Assembly (NCBI GenBank): GCA_026129545.1
Contig: JAHCHX010000001.1
Span: 2,045,501 to 2,109,500 of the forward strand
Direction: 5' to 3'
Source: Saprospiraceae bacterium
GTDB lineage: Bacteria > Bacteroidota > Bacteroidia > Chitinophagales > Saprospiraceae
DNA length: 64,000 bases
A program made the translations under genes and the position numbers. Every line of letters starts with the position of its first letter. Within the stretch, counting starts at the first letter, position 1. The notes under the pieces were generated by a model, which saw only the letters and a program-made list of their open reading frames with translations, was not told the DNA's origin and ran no database searches. Shown here piece by piece: positions 49,701-58,318 of this stretch.

Positions 49701-52440
49701 CATCCGCGCCGTTGACCCCCAAGGCGGCCATGCAGGGGGAGATTTTTTTTGGAGCGGCTACCCCGCCCAACTTGATGATATCAAGAGCCGAAACGCCGCC
49801 GCCATGCTGGCTTTTTCGGTAGAAAAAGAAAAATATGCGGTAGGCGAGGAGGTGGTGCTCAAAGTGCCTGCCAGCGAAAACGGGCGCATCCTGCTCACCC
49901 TCGAAAACGGCACCCGCGTCGCCCGCCACCTGTGGTTCGATGCCAAATCCGGCGACAATCTCCTCAAATTCAAGACGACGGAAGAAATGGCCCCGACAAT
50001 TTACGCCCACGTCAGCTTGCTGCAACCCCACGCCCAAACCAAAAACGACCTCCCCATTCGGATGTACGGCGTGATGCCCGTCAACGTGGAAAACCCGCAG
50101 ACACATCTCCAGCCCAAATTGGCCATGCCCGACGTGCTGAAGCCCGGCGAAACCTTCACCGTCAGCGTCAGCGAAAGCAGCGGAAAAGCCTGCGCCTACA
50201 CCCTTGCCATCGTGGACGAGGGCCTGCTCGACCTCACTCGATTCGAGACACCCAACCCGTGGAACACCTTCTACGCCCGCGAAGCCCTCGGCGTGAAAAC
50301 GTGGGACATCTACGACTATGTGCTCGGCGCTTATGGTGCCGAATTGGAGCGCATACTGGCCGTCGGTGGCGATGCCATCAACCAAAAAGCCAAAAATGCC
50401 GCGCAGGTCAACCGTTTCAAGCCCGCCGTCGTCCACATCGGGCCTTTCTATTTGGAAAAAGGCAAAACGGCCAAACACACCCTGAAACTCGACAATTATG
50501 TCGGCTCCGTGCGTGCCATGCTCGTCTGTTCGGCCCCCGCCGCCAACAGCAAAGGCGCTTATGGCATGGCCGAAAAAACCTGCCCCGTGCGCAAGCCACT
50601 CATGATTCTGCCCACCCTGCCGCGCGTGCTTGGTCCCGGCGAGTCACTCAAACTACCTGTGGACGTGTTTGCCATGGAGAGCAAGGTGAAAAACGCGACC
50701 GTGCGGGTCGCGGAAAAAACCGGCCTCGTCGCAGTGCAAGGCGATGGCTCCAATGCGCTCACGTTCAGCCAGCCCGGCGAGCAAATGACCTATTTCGATT
50801 TGAAAGTGGGCAACAAAACCGGCGCCGCCAAATTCACCATCACGGCACAGGGAGGCGGGGAGACGGTCTCGCAGGACATCGAGATTATGGTCAGAAACCC
50901 CAACCCCATCGTGTCCACCGTGTGGGAAGGCACCGTCGAACCCGGCCAAGAGTGGTCGCAGACATTCGACCCCAGCCGATTCACCGATGTCGCCTCCACG
51001 GTGCTGGAAGTCAGCGCCCTGCCCGCCATCAACCTGAGCCAGCATTTGCAATACCTGATTCAATACCCACACGGCTGTGTGGAACAGGTCACTTCAAGCG
51101 CGTTCCCACAACTCTATGTGGATTTGCTTGCACCACTTTCGGAGAAACAAAAAAACGAGGTGACACGCAACATCACCGCAGCCATCGAGACACTCCGCAA
51201 TTTTCAGCAACCGGGCGGCAGCTTCTCCTACTGGCCCGGCGAGGCCGACGTGAACGATTGGAGCAGCACCTACGCAGGGCATTTTTTGCTGGAAGCCAAA
51301 AACAAAGGATATTCGATTCCGGCAGGCATTTTGGACAAATGGCTCGCCTACCAAACCAACACCAGCCGACGCTGGAACAGCAGCAGCACCGACTACTACG
51401 ACAACGACCTCACCCAAGCTTATCGCCTCTACACACTGGCGCTGGCCAGCAAGCCAGACCTCGCCGGCATGAATCGCCTCCGCGAGAAAAAAGACCAATA
51501 CGCCCAATCGGCCTCCCTGCTCGCCGCCGCTTATGCCCAAGCAGGCAAGCCCGAAGCAGCCAAAGAAATCATCGCCACCAAATGGCGCGACGACTGGCGC
51601 TACAACTGGTGGGGCCGCACCTACGGCAGCGACCTCCGCGACCGTGCGCTCATGCTCGAAACCTACACGGCCATCGGCGACGTGGCCCGCGCACAAACAA
51701 CAGCCAACCTCGTCTGCAATGAACTCGGCAAAGAAAACGGCTCGTATTGGAACACCCAAAGCCTAGCCACCTCACTGCGGGCCCTTTCAAAATATGTAAG
51801 CAAAAACTTCAAGGAAGGAGCCTCATTTGCCTATCGCATCAACGGTAACGGCTGGAAAAACGGCGACAGCAGCAGACCCATCAGCACGGTGAATCTCGCG
51901 GACAACAGCACCTCGGCAGCAGTGAAAAACAACGGCAAGGCAAAACTATACACCCGCCTCATCGTCAGTGCTCGCCCCGTCGTGGGCGAGGAACAAGCAA
52001 CGGCCAGCAACATCGCCCTCAGCATCCGCTACACCGACTCAAAGGGCAACCCCATTGACATCGGCCGCCTGCCACAAGGCACCGACTTCGTGGCAGAGGT
52101 GACAGTGCGACGCAACTCAGACTTTAGCTTCCCTTTCACCGAACTCGCCCTCTCCCAAACCTTCCCCTCTGGCTGGGAAATCCTCAACGCCCGCATGAAC
52201 AGCGTCTCCGGTCTGGCAAACAGCCCATCGGATTATCAGGACATCCGCGACGACCGGGTCTATACTTATTTCAACCTGCCCCGCCCCCACAATCAGAATC
52301 AATCAGACACCCGCGTCTATCGAATCCAACTCAACGCCGCCTATGCCGGGCGCTACTACCTCCCGACGGTGGCCTGCGAAGCCATGTACGACAATCGCAT
52401 TCGAGCAACGATACCCGGCAAGTGGGTAGAGGTGATTTGA
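46795..52440 (+). CDS. Bacterial alpha-2-macroglobulin, lipoprotein
   Basis: 1881 residues from ATG 46795, where a lipoprotein signal peptide (FFALSLLYPLILFNAC) begins; the longer open frame upstream is repeat DNA. Broad-range protease trap of the envelope: macroglobulin-like domains (from about residue 40), MG2 near YLYGERGVWRPGDSLFLNF, a bait/MG region, and a thioester domain with C1428-V-E-Q1431 (PHGCVEQVTSSAFPQ). Alpha-helical and receptor-binding-like domains end at GKWVEVI. The thioester Cys and Gln are intact. In Proteobacteria this gene usually sits beside penicillin-binding protein 1C; here it does not. Single-gene unit with its own terminator. Confidence 0.93.
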   Translation: MRKHLTFFALSLLYPLILFNACSKINKDEAYHLAVSKYVYAYTSGAIGRTDAIRVRFVHPAVGTDQVGKQVASKFFSVSPAIAGDAVWEDDRTILFQPTEPLPYGKKYVGKVALGKIFKDVPSNVQAFEFDFNIRELAFEVITDGLRTQDASNLHLQQLTGSIFTSESVEAGPVEKMLSARQGNKALPISWVHKDNNRTHEFYVNNVERGNVRSKVELSWTGDPIGINKKDKMEQMVPALDEFVVLSAKVVQTEIPHVVLNFSDPIATKQDLSGLIRLDDYTGNLTFNVDGNFVRVYPGSRVVGDKNLRVEAGIRNIAGASMKGRSDWALVFEDLKPSVRLVGRGAIIPQNTDGSIIFPFEAVGLRAVDVEVFKIYNPNILQYLQVNELEGDYELERVGKIILQKKISLSELNPRASSSAWQRYALDLKDIVQQDPSAIYQVRLAFRRGYTTYTCSPNESNSADQTPQASGEDWADADGIARIGQLDDNGQLTSILGGYRGIYFSSDWYDDEGYEWGNRENPCTREYYNYQRFVKRNALVSDLGITAKRGKDNSLFVAVTNLHTTAPVSNVDVELFNYQLQPLAKTRTDASGTVVVEGLREVPFVAVATRGGSRGYLRMADGSTLSLSRFDVAGTEAQKGLKGYLYGERGVWRPGDSLFLNFVLEDKLGTLPNEHPITLELTDPRGSLQYRVVSTQSTGGVYPLHCATRPDAPTGNWTAKVQVGGATFTKQLKIETVKPNRLKLDLNFGKKELSSNDRNLNGKLMVKWLHGATASNLKAKVEMEMRTTQTRFPNFKDFVFDDPARDFYSEPQVLFDGSTDESGQANVPLQLGHSDQAPGKLVANFRIRAFEKSGDFSTDNFALDYFPYDQFVGVAIPVNRWGSKELSQDGGEVQFAVVSKDGRPQPNKKIEVGLYRCDWRWWWDEDRSANVAQYNSANHVNAVEKATLVTDARGLAKWKVRPGNWGRYLIRAVDPQGGHAGGDFFWSGYPAQLDDIKSRNAAAMLAFSVEKEKYAVGEEVVLKVPASENGRILLTLENGTRVARHLWFDAKSGDNLLKFKTTEEMAPTIYAHVSLLQPHAQTKNDLPIRMYGVMPVNVENPQTHLQPKLAMPDVLKPGETFTVSVSESSGKACAYTLAIVDEGLLDLTRFETPNPWNTFYAREALGVKTWDIYDYVLGAYGAELERILAVGGDAINQKAKNAAQVNRFKPAVVHIGPFYLEKGKTAKHTLKLDNYVGSVRAMLVCSAPAANSKGAYGMAEKTCPVRKPLMILPTLPRVLGPGESLKLPVDVFAMESKVKNATVRVAEKTGLVAVQGDGSNALTFSQPGEQMTYFDLKVGNKTGAAKFTITAQGGGETVSQDIEIMVRNPNPIVSTVWEGTVEPGQEWSQTFDPSRFTDVASTVLEVSALPAINLSQHLQYLIQYPHGCVEQVTSSAFPQLYVDLLAPLSEKQKNEVTRNITAAIETLRNFQQPGGSFSYWPGEADVNDWSSTYAGHFLLEAKNKGYSIPAGILDKWLAYQTNTSRRWNSSSTDYYDNDLTQAYRLYTLALASKPDLAGMNRLREKKDQYAQSASLLAAAYAQAGKPEAAKEIIATKWRDDWRYNWWGRTYGSDLRDRALMLETYTAIGDVARAQTTANLVCNELGKENGSYWNTQSLATSLRALSKYVSKNFKEGASFAYRINGNGWKNGDSSRPISTVNLADNSTSAAVKNNGKAKLYTRLIVSARPVVGEEQATASNIALSIRYTDSKGNPIDIGRLPQGTDFVAEVTVRRNSDFSFPFTELALSQTFPSGWEILNARMNSVSGLANSPSDYQDIRDDRVYTYFNLPRPHNQNQSDTRVYRIQLNAAYAGRYYLPTVACEAMYDNRIRATIPGKWVEVI

Positions 52441-52494
52441 GGGGGAGGAGAGAATTTATCGGGAGAGGTCGAGGGAAAATGTCGAAAACGCGAA

Positions 52495-52539
52495 CTATTC
52501 AGGCGGTGATTTCAAATCATCAAATCACCGCCTGAATAG
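52495..52539 (+). terminator. Macroglobulin terminator hairpin, joined to element A4
   Basis: Stem CTATTCAGGCGGTGATTT and its complement, 18 bp, loop 9. The expected U-tail is missing because family A copy A4 begins at the last base of the stem. Confidence 0.6.
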
Positions 52540-52698
52540 ACTTGTTGCGGTGGAGGGCTTTGAGTGAAGGGGATTGTCATTTTTTCGACTGGCAAGGCAA
52601 ATTTTGCAATCGAAATCGGGCATATTCGGCGAAAAATTTAACGAAGCCAGTCGGAAAAAGGGCTTTCCCTTTGCCAAAGGCCTCAACCGCAACAAGTC
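52539..52698 (+). mobile_element. Family A element, full length, copy A4
   Basis: 160 bp, the same orientation as A2 and almost identical to it, flanked by TA (52537-52538 and 52699-52700). Immediately followed by C5. Confidence 0.85.
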
Positions 52699-52700
52699 TA

Positions 52701-52809
52701 ATATACCTCGCGCCGCCAAGTTTTTGGCATGGCTAAAATCGCAATCTGCAAAAAAAATCAGGAAGAGCGAGCATGGTAAACTGACAAACCCTAGCGAACC
52801 ATAGTATAA
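52701..52809 (+). repeat. Family C repeat, copy C5
   Basis: 109 bp, ATATACCTCGCGCC to CTAGCGAACCATAGTATAA. Abuts A4 after its TA. Confidence 0.8.
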
Positions 52810-52839
52810 TGTCGAGTGCCCCTCCATGATTTCGGTTTT

Positions 52840-53751
52840 TCAATGCCCCAACCCCTCCAACAACTCTTGTTTCACCGTGGCGTAGCGATTCCACAAAATG
52901 AAGTGGTCGCCGTCGGGCAGTATCCTCAACGTCACATCAGGGCTGTTCTGAAGCACCCTTTGGGCAAAGTCGGCATTGGCCACCGGCACAAGTCGGTCAT
53001 CGAGCGCATGGACGACGCGCACCGGGCAAACAACCCGTTCCCAAAGTGGCAGCATTTTTCTCAATTCGCCCTCCAATGGTTTTATTTCGGCATTGCTGGC
53101 CCACAGACTTTTTGGAATCACCCACTTCAAAGGCGGCGGGTGAATGGCCGACTGCCACCAAGGGTGCTCCTCCTGCCCCGGGTCAATGGAAGCCGCTACC
53201 AACACCAGCCCTGCCGTTTGCTCCGGGTAGTCCATGGCAAACCGAGCAATCACCGGGCCACCGAGCGAATGACCCACCAACCAAACCTTTCCACGAGGAG
53301 ACAGATGCCGCACCACCGCCCACACCGCCGCCGCCTGCGCCGCCTGAGAAGGCTCCGCCCTGCCGAAACCCTGCGTGTAGCCAAACCCCGGGCGGTCAAT
53401 CGCCACCAAACGAGCGACACGGGTCAGCATGGTATCGGCCAGATAATCCAGATAATTGTCTGCCGAGCCGGGTGAGCCATGCACCAGCACCACCAAGGGC
53501 AGACTGTCCGATGCAGCCACATACACGGCATGAATCATGCGCCCGCCGCCGTCCGGCACATCCAAAAACACAGGGGCAAGCGTCTGCCCGCGACTTTTCA
53601 TCTTTTCTGCCCATTCGCCATCAGGCGTGCGCATGGCGAAACAACCCGCCTGCACAGCCACTATCCACGCGACAAGCAATACGGAAAAAATCAACATAAG
53701 CTGGCGCGTCAGGCGCTTGAGGCGCATTCGAAGAGATTTGAGTGCTGGCAT
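52840..53751 (-). CDS. Membrane-anchored alpha/beta hydrolase
   Basis: 303 residues. An N-terminal signal anchor (LMLIFSVLLVAWIVAVQAGCF) is followed by an alpha/beta-hydrolase core: oxyanion VHGSPGSADNYLDYL, nucleophile Ser in VGHSLGGPV, catalytic Asp in HALDDRLVP and His in PDGDHFILW. Probably faces the periplasm; an unspecific esterase or lipase. Cys in QAGCF could be a lipobox, though the position relative to the hydrophobic core is not ideal. Divergent from the sugar nucleotidyltransferase gene. Confidence 0.85.
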   Translation of the reverse strand: MPALKSLRMRLKRLTRQLMLIFSVLLVAWIVAVQAGCFAMRTPDGEWAEKMKSRGQTLAPVFLDVPDGGGRMIHAVYVAASDSLPLVVLVHGSPGSADNYLDYLADTMLTRVARLVAIDRPGFGYTQGFGRAEPSQAAQAAAVWAVVRHLSPRGKVWLVGHSLGGPVIARFAMDYPEQTAGLVLVAASIDPGQEEHPWWQSAIHPPPLKWVIPKSLWASNAEIKPLEGELRKMLPLWERVVCPVRVVHALDDRLVPVANADFAQRVLQNSPDVTLRILPDGDHFILWNRYATVKQELLEGLGH

Positions 53752-53832
53752 TTTTTAAAAAGATGGCAAGACAACCAGAAAGACGCATCAAGTGTTTTTG
53801 GAAAATGAAAAAATCGCGCACCGCAAATCCTT

Positions 53833-53840
53833 TACCTTTG
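53833..53840 (+). promoter_or_regulatory. -7 box TACCTTTG for the nucleotidyltransferase gene
   Basis: Exact TAnnTTTG match 14 bp before the ATG at 53855. No good -33 element. Confidence 0.4.
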
Positions 53841-53854
53841 TCCCACTGGAAAAC

Positions 53855-54856
53855 ATGAAAGTCGTCATCCCCGTTGCTGGCGCCGGAACGCGCCTCCGCC
53901 CCCACACTTACACCCAACCCAAGCCGCTCATGCCAGTGGCGGGCAAGCCGATTATCCGATTCATCGTGGATAAATTGGTGGAAGTAGGCATGACGGATTT
54001 TGTGTTCGTGATTGGCTATCTGGGCGACAAAGTCCGCGACTACATCGAGCAGACCTACCCGAACCTGCAAACCGAGTTTGTCTATCAGGAACACAGAGAA
54101 GGCTCCGCCCACGCCATCTGGACCGCCCGCGAGGCAATAGAAGACGAAGAAGAGATTTTTATCGCGTTTGGCGACACGATTTTCGATGTGGATTTGAAAC
54201 AAATGCTCGACTGCCAGCACTCCTGCATCGGGGTGAAAAAAGTGAGCGACCCGCGCGAGTTTGGCGTGGCGGAGATTGACGAGGCGGGTTTTGCCACGCG
54301 CATGGTGGAAAAGCCGCGCATCCCCAAATCGAACATGGCCATTGTGGGGCTTTACAAGCTGAAGGAAGTGCCGGCGCTGCTGAGAGCCATCGGCTCCATG
54401 ATTCAAAGCGAACAACGCACAGTGGGCGAGTTTCAACTGACCGACGCCCTCCAGATATTGCTCGAACAAGGCATCTGCATTCAGACCTTGCCAGTCATCA
54501 ATTGGTTCGACTGCGGGCGCAAAGAAGTCCTGCTCGAAACCAACGCCATGTTGCTCAGTCGCCGGGGCTATGCCACCGACGATTTTAACCTGCCGGAATA
54601 CGACAACACCATCTTCATACATCCGGTAGCCGTCGGTGTCAATTGTCAAATCGCCAACAGCATCATCGGCCCCCACGTCACGGTGGGCGACAACGTGACC
54701 ATCAATCATTCCATCGTGCGCGATAGCATCATAGGCAACTTTGCCTCACTCGAAGACGTGGTGCTCAAACGCTCCGTCATCGGCAGCGACGCAAGCATCC
54801 GGGGGATGAACCTAAGCCTCAACATAGGCGACAACACGGAGATTGATTTTGACTGA
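53855..54856 (+). CDS. NDP-sugar pyrophosphorylase-like nucleotidyltransferase
   Basis: 333 residues from ATG 53855. Transfers NMP from an NTP to a sugar 1-phosphate. Signature GAGTRLRPHTYTQPKPLMPVAGKPII at the start (nucleotide loop plus the catalytic Lys in QPKP). The metal-site FGDTIFD region and SNMAIVGLY, EFQLTDALQ follow, and C-terminal hexapeptide (left-handed beta-helix) repeats (ANSIIGPHVTVGDNV, HSIVRDSIIG) close the chain. This matches the glucose-1-phosphate thymidylyltransferase / mannose-1-phosphate guanylyltransferase group; the sugar and base cannot be assigned. Ends in DTEIDFD. Confidence 0.88.
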   Translation: MKVVIPVAGAGTRLRPHTYTQPKPLMPVAGKPIIRFIVDKLVEVGMTDFVFVIGYLGDKVRDYIEQTYPNLQTEFVYQEHREGSAHAIWTAREAIEDEEEIFIAFGDTIFDVDLKQMLDCQHSCIGVKKVSDPREFGVAEIDEAGFATRMVEKPRIPKSNMAIVGLYKLKEVPALLRAIGSMIQSEQRTVGEFQLTDALQILLEQGICIQTLPVINWFDCGRKEVLLETNAMLLSRRGYATDDFNLPEYDNTIFIHPVAVGVNCQIANSIIGPHVTVGDNVTINHSIVRDSIIGNFASLEDVVLKRSVIGSDASIRGMNLSLNIGDNTEIDFD

Positions 54857-54872
54857 AAAAGAAAGGGGCTGC

Positions 54873-54958
54873 CCACCGGCATGACTAAAAACGCATTCTG
54901 CTCAAATTCAAAAACATCAACCACAGCCATCTGCAAACCATAGCGAATCACGGTATAA
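54873..54958 (+). repeat. Family C repeat, copy C6 (left end missing)
   Basis: 86 bp with ACGCATTCTGCTCAAATTC and ATAGCGAATCACGGTATAAA. Lacks the left-end ATATACC block. Confidence 0.65.
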
Positions 54959-55030
54959 AAACCATCTACTGGTGTATGATGCCGTTTCTCAGCGTTCGAC
55001 ACCGCTCTATTTCGCACTTTTGCGCCAGCC

Positions 55031-56500
55031 ATGGACAAATCTTTTTCTCTTGCGCAGATTGGCATCGCACGCAGATACCGCGATATGCTCGCCTTCGAAA
55101 CAAAAGCTGCCAAACTCATCGAAAGCGTGCACCCGGAGCAGCGTCGCAGCGCCACCAACCTCATCCATTATCTCGCGCTGCGCCGCACTGACCTGCGCGA
55201 CGTGCAGGATGCCTTGCACGATATTGGGCTTTCTTCTTTGGCCAGCTCCGAAAGTCATGCGATGCGGCAAGTGCAGGTGTTGATGCAGTGGCTTGACATC
55301 AATTTTTCAAAAGAAACCTTGTCCGAGTTCGATGCCGCCGCCGGCACACAGTTGATACGCCACCGCGCCAACAATTTATTTGGCAAAAAGAAAGAAGACT
55401 CAACCATCCCGCACCTGATGGTGACGTTCGACTCCGGCTTGGCCAACGACTACAAAGCCGTGAAAGCCCTGCTGAAAGCAGGCATGAACATCGCCCGCAT
55501 CAACTGCGCCCACGACGCTCCCGACAAGTGGCTCAAAATGATTGAAAACGTGCGCAGGGCCACCCACACCACCGGGCATCGCTGCAAAATATACCTCGAC
55601 TTGGCAGGGCCAAAAATCCGTACCACACTCTTGGGCAAAGGCCGGCACAAAGACCAGCTCAAGGTGAAAGAGCAGGATGTGTTTTTCCTCGCCGAGGCCA
55701 ATGCCGTTTTTGACAAAAAAGAAAAAGTGGTGGGCTGCACCTTGCCCGGTGTGGTGAAGGATTTGCAAAAAGGCGCTCGCGTACTGTTCGACGACGGCCT
55801 TTTCGAGGCAGTGGTGGAGGCACCCGGCGCAAACATCGCCACCCTGCGCATGACCCGCATCTCCGCTGCCAAACCCCGCCTCAAACCCGAAAAGGGCATC
55901 AACTTCCCCGACACCGAACTCTCCGTGAGCAGCCTGACCGATTTCGACAAGTCCGTGCTGCCTTTCGCGCTGCAACACGCCGACCTGTTGGGCTTCTCTT
56001 TTGTGCGCTCTCCCGCAGACGTGGCCGAGCTGCAATCGCTACTGCGGAAAAACAAGCGCCCCGACCTGCCCATCGTGCTCAAAATTGAGACTTATGAGGC
56101 CGTTCAAAATCTCCCCGCTTTGTTGTTGCAAGGCATGGCGCAGCCCATGTTCGGCGTGATGATAGCACGCGGCGACTTGGCTGTGGAAATCGGTTTCGAG
56201 CGGTTGAGCGAAATTCAGGAAGAAATCCTCTGGCTCTGCGAAGCCGCCCATGTCCCGGTCATCTGGGCGACTCAAGTGCTCGACACCCTCAACAAACGCG
56301 GCATCGCCACCCGCTCCGAAGTCACCGACGCTGCCCTTGCCGCACAGGCCGAGTGCGTCATGCTCAACAAGGGAAAATACCTGCTCACCGTGCTGGCCAC
56401 GCTGCGCGACATCCTGCAACGCAGCGGCGGGCATCATGCGAAGAAACGCTACTTGTTCCGTCCGCTCAATATCGCCAAGCGGTTTTTGAACGGGTTGTGA
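55031..56500 (+). CDS. Pyruvate-kinase-like protein, atypical (extra N-terminus, no C-domain)
   Basis: 489 residues. The first ~125 residues are helical and unrelated to pyruvate kinase (ERRSATNLIHYLALRRTDLRDVQDAL). After that comes the pyruvate kinase barrel: RINCAHD (RxNxxH kept; the usual RLNFSHG), LDLAGPKIRT, VLKIETYEAV (catalytic Lys and metal Glu), MIARGDLAVEI (metal Asp) and WATQVLDTLNKRG. The C-terminal effector domain of classic enzymes is missing; the chain ends soon after MLNKGKYLL. It probably still makes pyruvate and ATP from PEP and ADP but lacks fructose-1,6-bisphosphate-type control. A second, classic pyruvate kinase may exist elsewhere in the genome. Confidence 0.82.
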   Translation: MDKSFSLAQIGIARRYRDMLAFETKAAKLIESVHPEQRRSATNLIHYLALRRTDLRDVQDALHDIGLSSLASSESHAMRQVQVLMQWLDINFSKETLSEFDAAAGTQLIRHRANNLFGKKKEDSTIPHLMVTFDSGLANDYKAVKALLKAGMNIARINCAHDAPDKWLKMIENVRRATHTTGHRCKIYLDLAGPKIRTTLLGKGRHKDQLKVKEQDVFFLAEANAVFDKKEKVVGCTLPGVVKDLQKGARVLFDDGLFEAVVEAPGANIATLRMTRISAAKPRLKPEKGINFPDTELSVSSLTDFDKSVLPFALQHADLLGFSFVRSPADVAELQSLLRKNKRPDLPIVLKIETYEAVQNLPALLLQGMAQPMFGVMIARGDLAVEIGFERLSEIQEEILWLCEAAHVPVIWATQVLDTLNKRGIATRSEVTDAALAAQAECVMLNKGKYLLTVLATLRDILQRSGGHHAKKRYLFRPLNIAKRFLNGL

Positions 56501-56612
56501 AAGATGTTCCAACAGGTGTTTGAATCGCTCGGATTTTCAAAGTATTTGAAACTGAAAAATCTATCCATATTTTTTTAGGATTTTTACCGCGCCGTTCAAA
56601 CATCCCTTATTC

Positions 56613-57389
56613 ATGCAACAACATTTCGGCATCATCACACTCGGCACCATCGAAAACATGGGCGAAAAAGGCGACACAGTGGCCGTCGTCACCACCAAGT
56701 TTGTGCACTATCCCGATTGCCAGCAACTGATTGTCTGGCTGCCTAAATACGGGCGCGATTACGGCTCCATGCGATTGATTGACCTGCAAACCAAACAGGT
56801 CGTATTGGAACACCCCGTCACCAACAAACTCAGCGGCAGCATACAGTTGCTCTGGGACACACTCGACGTCGCGCCGGGCGAATATGTGGTTGAGATTGAC
56901 CATCCCGAAGATTGGCAACACCGGTTTTTCTTCAAAAAGTACCACGAAAACGAGGAAGTTCCTGTTGAAAAACCTGCCATTGAGACACCTCCTGAAACTG
57001 AATCGAAACCGTCCGCGCCCATCATCTACCGCGACGGTTTTGGCAACGTAATCCCCGACGAAGACCTCATACTGCGCGAAAAAGCGCTGCGCCAAATCAC
57101 GAACAAATTTGTTCGCCGCATCGAATACATAGGCAATTTCCGCGCTGGCGAAGTGATATACATTGACAACGAGCGCCACATCCGATTCTGCCACGAGATG
57201 GGCGGCGGCAACTGTATGTTCTACATTGACATACCCACAGCGCAGGAATGGGAAGCACGCACCGGCGCACCGCTGAGCAGCCGACAGGAAATACTGGAAT
57301 TCGTGGCGCAGACCGTGCACGCGCAACAAGCCTCCAGCACGCGCTACGAAATCGGGGAAAGGGAAATTGCCTTCTACTATCGGAGATGA
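56613..57389 (+). CDS. Hypothetical protein, two-part
   Basis: 258 residues without signal peptide or membrane segment. N-terminal half is beta-rich (VTTKFVHYPDCQQLIVWLPKYGRDYGSMRLIDLQTKQVVLEHP ... LDVAPGEYVVEIDHPEDWQHRFFFKKY). A Pro/Glu-rich linker (PVEKPAIETPPETESKPSAP) leads to a second domain with RRIEYIGNFRAGEVIYIDNERHIRFCHEMGGGNCMFYIDIPT. I do not recognise either domain. Single gene, 112 bp after the pyruvate-kinase-like gene; it may be in the same transcript. Confidence 0.75.
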   Translation: MQQHFGIITLGTIENMGEKGDTVAVVTTKFVHYPDCQQLIVWLPKYGRDYGSMRLIDLQTKQVVLEHPVTNKLSGSIQLLWDTLDVAPGEYVVEIDHPEDWQHRFFFKKYHENEEVPVEKPAIETPPETESKPSAPIIYRDGFGNVIPDEDLILREKALRQITNKFVRRIEYIGNFRAGEVIYIDNERHIRFCHEMGGGNCMFYIDIPTAQEWEARTGAPLSSRQEILEFVAQTVHAQQASSTRYEIGEREIAFYYRR

Positions 57390-57584
57390 CGGGGCGTGCG
57401 GAACATCATTCCACGATACGTTCCGCGACAATTTGAAATACAACCCACCTGCGCGATGATTTCTTGAACGCCATTGAACAAAAAAACCCATGCCGCTGTA
57501 ATTTAGACTAACGTGAGTAACCCATCAGAAAGCCCACCTCTATTTTTCCAACCAACATCTTTGCACAAACTTTTTTTGATTCAA

Positions 57585-58250
57585 ATGAAAAAAACTCAAC
57601 TCTTCTCGCTCATCGCGCTCATGTCGTTGGCCACGCTCACCAACGCACAAAACAACATCCTGAAACTCGGCATCGGGCTGGGCGGTGTCGCCTACGAAGG
57701 CACACTTGGCATCGGTGGCGAACTGCAATATGAGCGCCTGCTCGGCTCAGGGCTTTCGGTGTTTGCCTCAGCTGGCATCAATGGCGATTTCTTTACGTCT
57801 CGCGGTCGTTCGCAAGGCTCCTCAGGCGGCATGACGTGGGACAATTCCTACAAATACAACTATTCCGAGCAATTCCTCTATGTGGATTTGGGGCTGCGCG
57901 GGCGCGTCTTGAGCGTGGGGGAAAAGTATGCGCTCAAACTCGGGGCAGGCGTTAGCGCGGGGCAGGCCGTTCTCCGTTACCCAAAGACACTTTTCATCAA
58001 CCGGGGCATCATAGAGCAAAGGGTGAACGACACACACCGCGCCGAGGCTATTTTGTTCAACTTTGGCATTGACAACGATTTCACCATCAACCCGCGTTTC
58101 GTCATCACTTTGCGCGGGATTTTCAGGACGACTTTTTCAGAGAAGCACATCCTGTCGCGTGTGGTCAATTACGAAAACGGCACCTCAAGCTCCACTTCCG
58201 GCATCCTCAACGTGCCGAGTGTCATGATATCCTTTGGGTACTTGTTTTGA
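57585..58250 (+). CDS. Predicted outer-membrane beta-barrel protein
   Basis: 221 residues from ATG 57585. Signal peptide MKKTQLFSLIALMSLATLTNAQ. Repeated Gly/aromatic strands of the OmpW/OprF-like or DUF3575 kind: LGIGLGGVAYEGTLGIGGELQYERLLGSGLSVFASAGING, then a loop with SRGRSQGSSGGM. The last residues SVMISFGYLF fit a barrel C-terminus with final Phe. No catalytic motif. Single gene upstream of the hybrid two-component system, 68 bp away. Confidence 0.78.
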   Translation: MKKTQLFSLIALMSLATLTNAQNNILKLGIGLGGVAYEGTLGIGGELQYERLLGSGLSVFASAGINGDFFTSRGRSQGSSGGMTWDNSYKYNYSEQFLYVDLGLRGRVLSVGEKYALKLGAGVSAGQAVLRYPKTLFINRGIIEQRVNDTHRAEAILFNFGIDNDFTINPRFVITLRGIFRTTFSEKHILSRVVNYENGTSSSTSGILNVPSVMISFGYLF

Positions 58251-58318
58251 TGTTTGGGTCGCGGTCGGGAAATTATTAGGGCAAACGAAGCAGAAGCTTA
58301 CCTTAGCCCGCGAAAAAA

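Noticed and set aside
48202..50478. 758-codon open frame on the minus strand
   Set aside because: Antisense to the alpha-2-macroglobulin gene; a by-product of GC-rich codons, no family resemblance.
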